64,000 nt of DNA from NCBI GenBank assembly GCA_965217205.1, contig OZ244254.1, positions 1,674,001 to 1,738,000 of the forward strand. Direction: 5' to 3'. This DNA is from Maricaulis sp947259345 (GTDB lineage Bacteria > Pseudomonadota > Alphaproteobacteria > Caulobacterales > Maricaulaceae). A model generated the notes under the pieces. It was not told the origin of the DNA, searched no databases, and was given only the letters and a program-made list of their open reading frames with translations. A program made the translations under genes and the position numbers. This document shows, in pieces, positions 38,052 through 45,989 of this stretch. The number at the start of each line of letters is the position of its first letter. Position 1 is the first letter of the stretch.

Positions 38052-38816
38052 ATCACCGCTTCCCTCGCCTTCCTTGCCAGCCCCCGTCCTGAGGCCAAGG
38101 CCGCCAAGTCGCGCCTTGAACAGGTCTATGGTTATGTTCCGATCGATGAGGCGGAAATCATCGTCGCCCTGGGCGGTGACGGGCTGATGCTCGACGCCCT
38201 GCACCTGTCCATCAAGACGGGCGCGCGGGTTTACGGCATGAATTTCGGCTCGGTCGGATTCCTCATGAATGAATTCCGCGAGGACGGCCTCACCGAACGC
38301 CTCGCCAGGGCCGAGCGCGCCCGCATTCATCCGCTGCGCGCCTTCGGCGAGGACATTCACTGCAAACCCTTCGAAGCGCTCGCGATCAACGAAGTCTCCC
38401 TTTTGCGGGAGACTCGGCAGACGGCGAAAATCAAGATCACGATCGACGGCACAAGCCGGATGTCCGAATTGCAGGCCGACGGGGTCCTTGTCGCGACACC
38501 GGCTGGCTCCACCGCTTATAATCTCTCGGCCCATGGCCCGATCCTGCCGCTTGATTCCACCGTGCTGGCCCTGACACCGATCAGCGCCTTTCGCCCCCGC
38601 CGCTGGCGCGGCGCGCTTCTGCCGCGCAATGCCCGGGTCGGCTTCGAGATCGTTGAACCGTCCCTGCGGCCGGTCTCGGCGGTGGCCGATAATCAGGAAT
38701 TCCGTGAAGTGGCCCGCGTCGATGTGGTAGAAGCGCATGACGTGACCCTGACCATGCTGTTCGACCCGGGCCGGGATCTGGCGGAACGCATACTGGTCGA
38801 ACAGTTCGAAAACTGA
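38052..38816 (+). CDS. nadK: NAD kinase, start codon uncertain (ATC)
   Basis: The frame carries the NadK signature: IVALGGDGLMLDALHL (GGDG at 38172-38183), GMNFGSVGFLMNEF, and the conserved LVATPAGSTAYNLSAHGPIL. The enzyme phosphorylates NAD to NADP. No ATG, GTG, TTG or CTG exists in frame between the upstream TGA (38010-38012) and the GGDG motif. ATC at 38052 gives a family-like N-terminus (ITASLAFLASPRPEAKAA) and a normal length of 254. ATG 38187 would delete the GGDG motif and cannot be right. An AUC start, or a base error, must be assumed. Confidence 0.85.
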   Translation: MTASLAFLASPRPEAKAAKSRLEQVYGYVPIDEAEIIVALGGDGLMLDALHLSIKTGARVYGMNFGSVGFLMNEFREDGLTERLARAERARIHPLRAFGEDIHCKPFEALAINEVSLLRETRQTAKIKITIDGTSRMSELQADGVLVATPAGSTAYNLSAHGPILPLDSTVLALTPISAFRPRRWRGALLPRNARVGFEIVEPSLRPVSAVADNQEFREVARVDVVEAHDVTLTMLFDPGRDLAERILVEQFEN

Positions 38817-38884
38817 TCCGATTTAGGCTGGCGTTAAGCAAGCCGTGCCAGTGTGCCCGCACGATCGGATCGAACGGACCTGCA

Positions 38885-39343
38885 ATGAGCGACTTCGCGC
38901 TGGACAAGACTGTATCGCGCCTCACCATTCTTCTGGTGGATGACAGCGCCGCCCTGCGTGGGGCGCTGAAAGTCTCCCTGACGGCGTTCGGCTGCGACGA
39001 GGTTCTCGAGGCCGACACGGTTGAACGCGCGCTTGACGTGGTCCGTTCCAGACATGTCGATCTCATTGTCACTGACTGGAAAATGAGGCCCCGCGACGGT
39101 ATCGATCTGGTCCGCACCCTGCGCGACCGTCGGCACAGCCCGGCGCCCGGAATCCCCGTGATCATGCTCTCGGCCTACAATGCTGAAGCGCGCATCCAAG
39201 AAGCGCGGAACGCCGGCGTTGACGCCTTTCTGACCAAACCTTTCACCGCGGCCAATCTCGCCCAGACCCTGCGCGAGACCCTCGGTGCCCTCACCCACAA
39301 CCGGGCTGGCGCTGATGACGCCGCGCTCGCGACTGCCAGCTAA
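38885..39343 (+). CDS. CheY-like single-domain response regulator
   Basis: The 152-residue receiver domain has the acidic pair Asp19-Asp20 (ILLVDDSAALRG), phosphoacceptor Asp64 (LIVTDWKMRPRDG), the Ser of IMLSAYN and Lys118 (LTKPF). There is no output domain, so it acts by protein contact. It lies 11 bp before an HPt protein, which suggests that the two form part of one phosphorelay. Confidence 0.88.
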   Translation: MSDFALDKTVSRLTILLVDDSAALRGALKVSLTAFGCDEVLEADTVERALDVVRSRHVDLIVTDWKMRPRDGIDLVRTLRDRRHSPAPGIPVIMLSAYNAEARIQEARNAGVDAFLTKPFTAANLAQTLRETLGALTHNRAGADDAALATAS

Positions 39344-39354
39344 GAGGACGTCTC

Positions 39355-39852
39355 ATGGCCCAGAACAAGGATGTGGAGGTCATCTCCGCCCCGAACATGC
39401 TGCAAATCAAGGTCGGCGGTCCGATCAGCCAGGGCGATCTGCACATGATCGAGAAGGCCGAGGAAGCCCTCAAGGACATGCGCGGCGAGTTTGGCCAGTG
39501 GCTTGAAGAAGAAGTGGTGAAGCTGGAAGCCGCCGCCAAGATCGTGCGCGCGACAGGTCTCAAGGGCAGTGAGGGCGAAGATCTCTTTGTCCGCGCCCAT
39601 GACCTGCGCGGCCTTGGGACCACCTATGAATTCCCGATCGTCACCCGTCTGGCCAAGTCGCTGACCAAGATGATCGACATGCCGGAGAAGCGCCAGCAGG
39701 CCTCGACCGCCCTTGCCCTGGCTCATGTAGGCGCCATCCGCGCGGCCCTGTCGCAGAATATCCGGGACGATAATGACCCGGTCGCCGCCGCGCTGGCCGG
39801 CGAGTTGGAAACCCAGACCGCGGCCTTTGCCGAACCCTGGAAAGACGACTGA
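39355..39852 (+). CDS. HPt (histidine phosphotransfer) domain protein
   Basis: The 165-residue protein contains the HPt motif FVRAHDLRGLGTTYEFPIVT with phospho-His82. N-terminal helices (ISQGDLHMIEKAEEALKDMR) and a C-terminal helix complete a four-helix bundle. It would shuttle phosphate between the neighbouring CheY-like protein and another regulator. A terminator follows directly, so the operon ends here. Confidence 0.82.
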   Translation: MAQNKDVEVISAPNMLQIKVGGPISQGDLHMIEKAEEALKDMRGEFGQWLEEEVVKLEAAAKIVRATGLKGSEGEDLFVRAHDLRGLGTTYEFPIVTRLAKSLTKMIDMPEKRQQASTALALAHVGAIRAALSQNIRDDNDPVAAALAGELETQTAAFAEPWKDD

Positions 39853-39886
39853 TCAAGGCGCGCCTCGCGCCTCGATCCAGACACGG

Positions 39887-39917
39887 AAAAGCCGGTGCGC
39901 AAGCCCCGGCTTTTTTT
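39887..39917 (+). terminator. Terminator after the HPt gene
   Basis: Stem AAAAGCCGG/CCGGCTTTT with a 10-nt loop and a run of seven T residues. It separates this operon from the convergent DUF2336 gene. Confidence 0.88.
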
Positions 39918-39941
39918 CATGCGTGCGGTTGGAGACCGGCG

Positions 39942-41078
39942 TCAGCCCGTCGCCTTGAGGGCATCCATGTCGTCGTCAAAGCGGCTCATGACATAGTCCA
40001 GATCATCTTCCGGAATACCCTGAAAGCGCGTGATTGCGCGCTCGGCCAGTACGCGCCGGAAATGGGCCCGGCCGGCGTCGTCCTGGGGAATTTCCATGCC
40101 GTGATAGACATCCAGCGCTGCGCGGACCGCGGGATAGAGACGGGACGGCATGCCGGTGCGGTCATAGACGGCCCGCAGGCCGAGAGGCCCGGCATCATGG
40201 ACCAGCAACCAGGCCCGTGAATGGGTCACCCCGGCCAGTTCGGCAAAGGCATGCTCGACAAAGGCGATATGCCCGCGCAGCAGGGCCCGCAGGATGAGGG
40301 AAGGTGTCAGCCGGCTGTTGAGCCGCAATTGCTGGACGAAATGCTTGGGATCATGGGCCAGGCCGGCCTGATCAACCAGGTCGAGCGTTGCCCGCTCGCG
40401 CGCACCTTCCGACAATTCCACCGCCAGCTGCGGCGGAAGGGCATGGGTCTTCACCAGCCGGTTCAGCGCAATATCGGACACATGGGCGATCAGGCGCTCA
40501 GTGACGCTGAGCGGCAAGTGAGATCGCGCCACAAAGGAATCCATCACACCGCTGTTTTCGCAAAACTCGGAAAACGCGCGCTGATAGGCAGCCTCATCAA
40601 ACTCGGCACCGTCATTCGATGCGGCGACAGAGACAGCGCCTTCATCGCCGCTGTCGAGGATTTCATGCACGATGATCGGTGCCACATGACTGCGGCCGGC
40701 GATCGCGCAACGCTTGCCCGTCTCGGCCGATTGCAGGACAGCGAGCAAATCCTCATCGGTCAGGACCGGCGATTGCTCCAGTACCGGTATCGCGACACTG
40801 TCGACGTCCTCTGCCAGCTTGCGGGCGATCTCGCGCGGCAGATTGGGCGATTGGCGAAGGGTGATGGCCATCGCCCGGCGAACCAGTTCAGCCGCATCGC
40901 GAGCGATCAGATCAAGGATATCCCGGGCAGCCGTTCGCTCGGCCTCGGTCAGAGAGGCGGCATCCATGCGCCGACAAATCTTGCGTGCGGCCATGGCGCG
41001 CGCTTCGTCATTCTCGCCTTTCACCAGGCGGCGAATATCATCGTTTGTCAGGCGGTTTCGAAGGGCTACGACACTCAT
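39942..41078 (-). CDS. Second DUF2336 protein
   Basis: The 378-residue helical protein begins MSVVALRNRLTNDDIRRLVK and shows the DUF2336 repeat style (AMAARKICRRMDAASLTEAE, LVRRAMAITLRQSPNLPREI, ALLRGHIAFVEHAFAELAGV). It is more divergent than the copy at 36954 but clearly the same family. It is convergent with the RR-HPt operon. Its role is unknown; the repeated placement next to a phosphorelay suggests a link to signalling. Confidence 0.78.
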   Translation of the reverse strand: MSVVALRNRLTNDDIRRLVKGENDEARAMAARKICRRMDAASLTEAERTAARDILDLIARDAAELVRRAMAITLRQSPNLPREIARKLAEDVDSVAIPVLEQSPVLTDEDLLAVLQSAETGKRCAIAGRSHVAPIIVHEILDSGDEGAVSVAASNDGAEFDEAAYQRAFSEFCENSGVMDSFVARSHLPLSVTERLIAHVSDIALNRLVKTHALPPQLAVELSEGARERATLDLVDQAGLAHDPKHFVQQLRLNSRLTPSLILRALLRGHIAFVEHAFAELAGVTHSRAWLLVHDAGPLGLRAVYDRTGMPSRLYPAVRAALDVYHGMEIPQDDAGRAHFRRVLAERAITRFQGIPEDDLDYVMSRFDDDMDALKATG

Positions 41079-41164
41079 GGGACGTCCGTTTCAAACGAAA
41101 TAAGACTGGCGCTGAATCTAGCCGCGACATGCTTAATGAAAGCTTGCTGCCACTGGCGTCGTGT

Positions 41165-42019
41165 TTACGAATCACGAACCCGGCCGGCGCGCGGCGCATC
41201 AAGCGAGGCGAGAATTTCCACGAGACCCGGCGACAATTCGCCATGGCCGACCTGCAGATTGGAGCGCATCGACGCGACCGATTGCATGACCGGGGTGGGG
41301 GCCGAGACGCTGGTCGCCCCCGCCGGGCTACCCGGTGTCGCCAACATATTGCCGACCTCCTGCAGCGCTGCGGCCTGGGCCATTTGGCGCGAATTCACGC
41401 GCGAGGAATGGCCATTGCCCTCATGGGTCAGCACGGCGAGCACTTCAGAGGTTGAGCGCGGCCGTCCGCCTTCGAAGAAAATCGGACGATTGGCCCGGGC
41501 GGCGGCCGGAAACAGGGTGTCCGCGCGCTGATCGGGCCGGCTTTCCGCCGCCGAGATCAGTTCGGCCGCCCCGCCGGCCCCCAGGAAATGCGCCGCATAG
41601 AGCTCGCCGCCCGAGGCCGGGCGACCAATGCGGGCTTCAATGACGCTGTTATTTTCCGCCGCCAGCTCGCCGGCCATGCGGGCGGATGCAACGGCGTCAA
41701 AACGCAGATCGAGGATCTCCTGGCGCCGCGCCGGATCGGTGACGGTGAAGCGGCCATTGGCATCCTGGGTGATGGCGTCGGCCTCGGCGGCATAGCCATG
41801 CTCGGCCCCACGACGCGACAACACACCCAGCCAGGTCTGCTCGATGAACTGGAACATGCCGGCGGCGCTGGAGGTGCGTGCTTCGGCGCGCACATCGAAA
41901 TTGCTCTCCCGGGCGGCAGTATCCACCAGAAAGTTGAAATCCGTGCCGGTTTCCTGCGCCGCCTGGCGAATGGCGCGCATGGTGAAGTCCTGGCTGTGGG
42001 TCTCGACGGGGCTGACCAA
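41165..42019 (-). CDS. Lytic transglycosylase SLT-domain protein
   Basis: The 284-residue protein has an SLT-like domain with the catalytic Glu in DTAARESNFDVRAEARTSSA, followed by AAGMFQFIEQTWLGVLSRRG and a later YAAHFLGAGGAAELI. No signal peptide is visible, as in flagellar or phage-type muramidases exported by other routes. The Pro/Ser-rich C-terminus is disordered. It may act in flagellar assembly, given the DUF2336 and chemosensory-type neighbours, but no flagellar gene is in the window. Confidence 0.78.
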   Translation of the reverse strand: MVSPVETHSQDFTMRAIRQAAQETGTDFNFLVDTAARESNFDVRAEARTSSAAGMFQFIEQTWLGVLSRRGAEHGYAAEADAITQDANGRFTVTDPARRQEILDLRFDAVASARMAGELAAENNSVIEARIGRPASGGELYAAHFLGAGGAAELISAAESRPDQRADTLFPAAARANRPIFFEGGRPRSTSEVLAVLTHEGNGHSSRVNSRQMAQAAALQEVGNMLATPGSPAGATSVSAPTPVMQSVASMRSNLQVGHGELSPGLVEILASLDAPRAGRVRDS

Positions 42020-42241
42020 GTCTGTCTCTCCGCGGGCGTGGCTGCCAATGGGGTGATCTCAAAGGGCCGAATCGCCCCGAATCGCCTGCACAGACTCACG
42101 CAAACGTGGCTAACCCCGCGTTAACGGCGCCCCCGGATCGGCTTGCACAGCCCTGCGGATGGGCCAATAATATATGCGAGGGACGTCCGACCCGTTGCCT
42201 GGCATCACGCGATGCCCGGGCCAATCGCCAGGAGACGACGC

Positions 42242-42724
42242 ATGACACGCCTGATCAGAACGACATTGACGACCAGTGCGATCGCCGCATTCGGCACGCT
42301 GGCACTGGCCGCCAGCGCCGCCGCGCTCACCGCCCAGGGCGAGGCCGCTGCGCCAGCCCAGGTCGAAACCACGGCCGCAACCGAAACCGAAACCCGAAAC
42401 GGTCCGATCCGGATCCGCAATATCAATGGCTACGCCGTGCTCGACCGCCAGCACCTGGTGCTGCGCGCCGGCGCCAGCCGCCGCTATCTCGTCACCCTCA
42501 AGCGCCGCTGCACGGGCCTGCGCGGCAGTACCGGTGTCGGCCTCAGCCTCGACAATTTCGCCACCATCCATAACCCCCATTTCGAATACATCCAGACCCG
42601 CCAGGACCGCTGCTATTTCGACACGATCGAACAGGTCGAAAGCAATGACGAAGCCCGCGCCCTGATTGCCGCACGGGCGCAAGCCGCGGCTGAGGCAGAA
42701 GCCGATGCCGAGAGCATGCGGTGA
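42242..42724 (+). CDS. DUF6491-family exported protein
   Basis: The 160-residue protein has a signal peptide (TSAIAAFGTLALAASAAALT), a Thr/Glu-rich linker and a small domain with two Cys (LKRRCTGLRG and QDRCYFDTIEQVE) that may form a disulphide. NGYAVLDRQHLVLRAGASRR is the start of the DUF6491 pattern. It ends in a charged Ala/Glu helix. Function unknown. A terminator follows. Confidence 0.7.
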   Translation: MTRLIRTTLTTSAIAAFGTLALAASAAALTAQGEAAAPAQVETTAATETETRNGPIRIRNINGYAVLDRQHLVLRAGASRRYLVTLKRRCTGLRGSTGVGLSLDNFATIHNPHFEYIQTRQDRCYFDTIEQVESNDEARALIAARAQAAAEAEADAESMR

Positions 42725-42746
42725 GTGTGGCGACAGGCAAACACAG

Positions 42747-42775
42747 AAAAGCCGGCCTCACAGGGCCGGCTTTTT
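42747..42775 (+). terminator. Terminator after the DUF6491 gene
   Basis: Stem AAAAGCCGGCC/GGCCGGCTTTT with a short loop and five T residues. Confidence 0.88.
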
Positions 42776-42851
42776 CTTGTGCGCTGGGCGGGGCACTTGG
42801 CCTAAGGGCGTTAAAGCCAAATCCGAAGACCTTCAACGCTCCCATTCACTT

Positions 42852-43742
42852 CTATGGGCGAGAGACGCGCTCGCCTTTGCTCAATATGTGACTTGCGATC
42901 TTTTGTCCCAGACTGTGAGGACCGGCCCAAATCATGTAATAGATCGGTGTTCCGTGTGAATTCCTAACCAAGCTCGGCTTCGAGGCGTGGCCAAATAGCT
43001 TCTTTAGGCGCCCCGAGTAATACAAAAGGAGCCTTTCAGCCGCATCCTCCACCTTGGTCCGACTTGTATTCCCGAAAAGATCAACCCTGTCTGCGTACAC
43101 TAATTCTTCCCATTCATTTGACCCAAAACAAAGGTTTAACTCACCACGCCATTTATCAGGGATTTCACCCGATCTCGTAATTAAGCGATTTATCGCCATT
43201 CCTAGCGGAAAGTTCACGAGAACTTCGAACTTCCCTGTCCGCCCCAAACACTCTAGCGTCGCCCAGTGAAGGTGGTGACCATAAGGATCAAGAAATGCAA
43301 TTCCTTTAATATTGCGGCCAGTTAGGCGTGGTACTAGGTCTTGGATGAGCGCGTTTCCGTCGCCAACTGAAATCTCGATTTTCCGAGTTGGGTGCTCCGT
43401 CTTCAAGTCGGTCAACAGTTCACCCCGGTCGGGGTCAGCATCGAAGAAAAAGTGCTGTCGAAATGGCGTCTCGATTCCCAACGCCCTGCGCGGCGACCCC
43501 TCAATGAATTGCTCTTCTTGCTTCTCGAAATCGAGGTCAAACAATGCTTCCGAGTCCCCCTCCGGGTCAGCCCACGAATCACGGAGCTTGGATTTTCCCG
43601 CGCCCGCAAAAGCATCGATGTAGACTAGATCAAATGGTTGCTTCTTAAGGGCTCGAGTGTAAGCGTCGAGGTACTTTTCCAGCCCATCTAGCTTCTGCTT
43701 CGCCCACGGACCGACTGTGTTCTGGGTATGAGATATCTTCAA
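42852..43742 (-). CDS. tcmP: Three-Cys-motif partner protein TcmP
   Basis: The 296-residue protein begins with the family-typical HTQNTVGPWAKQKLDGLEKY. It has a methyltransferase-like nucleotide site (LVYIDAFAGAGKSKLRDS, a later FFFDADPDRGELL) and IKGIAFLDPYGHHLHWATLE, matching the DPFG/DPYG step of TcmP. Members occur beside Gp37/Gp68 (DUF5131) proteins, and one lies 21 bp upstream here. Codon use is AT-richer than its surroundings, pointing to transfer. A role in nucleic-acid modification or phage conflict is suspected for the pair but not established. Confidence 0.85.
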   Translation of the reverse strand: MKISHTQNTVGPWAKQKLDGLEKYLDAYTRALKKQPFDLVYIDAFAGAGKSKLRDSWADPEGDSEALFDLDFEKQEEQFIEGSPRRALGIETPFRQHFFFDADPDRGELLTDLKTEHPTRKIEISVGDGNALIQDLVPRLTGRNIKGIAFLDPYGHHLHWATLECLGRTGKFEVLVNFPLGMAINRLITRSGEIPDKWRGELNLCFGSNEWEELVYADRVDLFGNTSRTKVEDAAERLLLYYSGRLKKLFGHASKPSLVRNSHGTPIYYMIWAGPHSLGQKIASHILSKGERVSRP

Positions 43743-43763
43743 TTTTCCCGCGGTCCTTTAGCT

Positions 43764-44522
43764 TTAGGCGGCCAACTCCGCCAAAATTCTGTCGGGCACT
43801 ACATGCGTCGGGAATCCATTCCATTCCTCGCCGTCGAGAAGCCGCCCACCCGACTTCGGCCGCGCCCCACCCCACTGTTTGAAGAAGAACGCGACCTGGT
43901 CGCGCTCACAGATGTCTCGAAGAGCCCTCGCCCAGTCAGGATCCATTGGTCGAGCACGAGGGCCACTTTCACCACCGACAATCGCCCACGCGATACCATC
44001 AAGATTCACGTTGCCAACAGGTCCGATCAGCGGCTCGAACGAGATGAAGCGAGCCTCTGAATTCACCTCTTTTAAGTGTCTAATTCGACTCACATGGTCT
44101 TGATTCTCTACCGAGACTCCCAGCCAGATGTGCTTAGGGACAGACTGATCGCCATACCGCGCGAGAACGTATTTACCCATTAGTGAGCTTCGTTTTGTCA
44201 GAATCTGAAACACATGCCAGTCAGCTGCTTCCATTACCTCGAAAACACGATCTACAAACTTGCGATCAACCTCTTTGTGAAAAAGATCGCTCATCGAATT
44301 CACAAAAATCATCCTCGGCTTCTTCCATGCCAACGGCTGGCTCAAACGGCTTGGCCAAAGTCTTAGGTCGAACCCCTGCTCGTACGGGTGATCAGGAATT
44401 CCCCGCCACCTTTCCGCAAACCGCTCAGCGTAACAGTTGTCGCAACCCGCACCCACTTTGGTGCACCCGGTGATCGGATTCCACGTTGCATCAGTCCACT
44501 CAATTTCCGACGCCTGTGCCAT
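43764..44522 (-). CDS. DUF5131 / phage Gp37-Gp68 family protein
   Basis: The 252-residue protein has the three-Cys motif near residue 20-31 (ITGCTKVGAGCDNCYAERFA), similar to iron-sulfur-binding radical-SAM motifs. The family cores IFVNSMSDLFHKEVDRKFVD, FQILTKRSSLM and IWLGVSVENQD follow, then FISFEPLIGPV and AIVGGESGPRARPM and a final FKQWGGARPKSGGR. It pairs with TcmP downstream (21-bp gap). The family is widespread in phages and islands; the reaction is unknown. ATG 44522 has GGAGGGAG upstream. Confidence 0.88.
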   Translation of the reverse strand: MAQASEIEWTDATWNPITGCTKVGAGCDNCYAERFAERWRGIPDHPYEQGFDLRLWPSRLSQPLAWKKPRMIFVNSMSDLFHKEVDRKFVDRVFEVMEAADWHVFQILTKRSSLMGKYVLARYGDQSVPKHIWLGVSVENQDHVSRIRHLKEVNSEARFISFEPLIGPVGNVNLDGIAWAIVGGESGPRARPMDPDWARALRDICERDQVAFFFKQWGGARPKSGGRLLDGEEWNGFPTHVVPDRILAELAA

Positions 44523-44837
44523 GGCGCTCCCTCCTCCGCTAAACTCTTACCACACATTGCAAACGGAACATATAGCGAACAAACAAGCGCCCGAAACCTT
44601 AGAGCACACAACTAATAAGCGTCCACCTATAATTGCAAAGCGCGATACTTTTGCTACAAATCGACTAGCCTCGTCGCAAGGCTCATCATCTTCTGATCAA
44701 CAAATTGTAAACCTTACATGGTGATCGACCCGCAAATTGGACACGAGCATTCTCTCCGCAGCACTTGTTTCAGCGTGTCAGAGAACCAGTCAGAGCTGAG
44801 CTGCCAGCATGAGATGCAATCACTATGAAAGAAAAAA
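44523..44837. other. AT-rich gap between the cassette and tRNA-His
   Basis: About 315 bp with clearly lower GC than the surroundings and no convincing ORF on either strand. It probably holds the cassette promoter and the scar of its insertion next to tRNA-His. No integrase and no obvious repeat of the tRNA 3' end is seen. Confidence 0.5.
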
Positions 44838-44914
44838 TGGTACCGCCTCCCTGGTTTGAACAGGGGACCTCTAGATCCACAATCTAGCGCTCTAACCAAC
44901 TGAGCTAAGGCGGC
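44838..44914 (-). tRNA. tRNA-His (GTG)
   Basis: A 77-nt cloverleaf with encoded CCA, starting GCCGCCTTAGCTCAGTTGGT, anticodon GTG, anticodon stem CTAGA/TCTAG. The base before G1 is T and the discriminator is A73. The lack of G-1 with A73 is the known alphaproteobacterial form of tRNA-His. Confidence 0.93.
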
Positions 44915-45055
44915 ACACCTTGTCACGGCGTGTGGTTGGCAGCGAGGCTGCAAACCTTGGCGTGAGGCGCGGGAAACTAGCCTCCCCGCCCCGCGCTGGC
45001 AAGCACCCCGTCAAGGCTTTTGCAGAGGGCTCTGCAGCACCCCTGACGGCGATGA

Positions 45056-45859
45056 TCAGGACGCGTAGCCGCGGGCCTGGATATGGGCCCGCATGGCGGC
45101 GACGCGGTTGTCGTCGGACGGGTGGGTGGAGGCGAACTCGGCCACATTGTGATCATTCATGGCCGACATGCCGACCCAGAAGTCCACGGCCTGGCGCGGA
45201 TCATAGCCGGAGCCGACCATGTAATCGACGCCGAGCCGGTCGGCCTCGTATTCATGCTCACGCGAGTAAGGCAGGATGACGCCATAGGTCACGCCCATGC
45301 CGAGCGCAGCGCCGACATCATCACTGTACTGGGCGTAGTCCGTCCCCGAGGAGCCGATGGCACTGGCCAGCAGGGAGACGCCCATCTGGGCCGCCATTTG
45401 CTGGCTGGCGCGCTCGGCCGAGTGACGTCCGGCGACATGGCCGACCTCATGCCCCATCACGGTGGCGATGTGGTCGTCTGTATCCATGATGTCGAGAATG
45501 CCCTTGTAGAAGCCGACCTTGCCATTGGGCAGGACCCAGGCATTCACCGTATCGCTGTCAAAGACCACGAATTCCCAGTCCAGATGGCTCTGGCCGGAGG
45601 CCGCGACGACCCGGTCGCCGACGCGCTGCAGGCGGCGCTGATAGGACGGATCGCGCAAAACGCGCTCGCGCTGCAGGCTGTCCTGCCAGGCTTGCTGGGA
45701 CAGCTGGGCCAATTGCCCGTCGGAGACCAGCATGAGCTGGCTGCGACCGAGCGCGGCATTGTCGGCACAACCCGCCACGAAAGGCAGGACGGTCCCAGCG
45801 GCGAGCCCCATGATCATTTCGCGTCTGCGGACCAGATCGACCGGTGGTTTCGTTGACAT
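45056..45859 (-). CDS. M48-family metalloprotease lipoprotein
   Basis: The 267-residue protein has a twin-Arg start (VRRREMIMGLAAGTVLPFVA) with a lipobox ending Cys31. The zinc motif HEVGHVAGRH follows, with the third ligand Glu in SREHEYEADRLGVDYM. It is an Oma1/LoiP-like periplasmic protease anchored to a membrane, probably in envelope quality control. ATG 45859 has GGGGG upstream. It is divergent from asmA, 130 bp away. Confidence 0.9.
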   Translation of the reverse strand: MSTKPPVDLVRRREMIMGLAAGTVLPFVAGCADNAALGRSQLMLVSDGQLAQLSQQAWQDSLQRERVLRDPSYQRRLQRVGDRVVAASGQSHLDWEFVVFDSDTVNAWVLPNGKVGFYKGILDIMDTDDHIATVMGHEVGHVAGRHSAERASQQMAAQMGVSLLASAIGSSGTDYAQYSDDVGAALGMGVTYGVILPYSREHEYEADRLGVDYMVGSGYDPRQAVDFWVGMSAMNDHNVAEFASTHPSDDNRVAAMRAHIQARGYAS

Positions 45860-45989
45860 CGCATTTCCCCCCTTTGGTGAAGTTCCAATCAGCGATAACC
45901 TAGCGCAGAGAGATTTTAACGTCTCGCCAAGAAAGCGACAAACACCGCTGCTAGCGTGATTTTTCAGCCAACCCGGAGTTCCCCCCGCC

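Noticed and set aside
42780..42851. Search for a repeat of the tRNA-His 3' end as an island boundary
   Set aside because: No copy was found by eye, so integration into tRNA-His by an integrase cannot be claimed.
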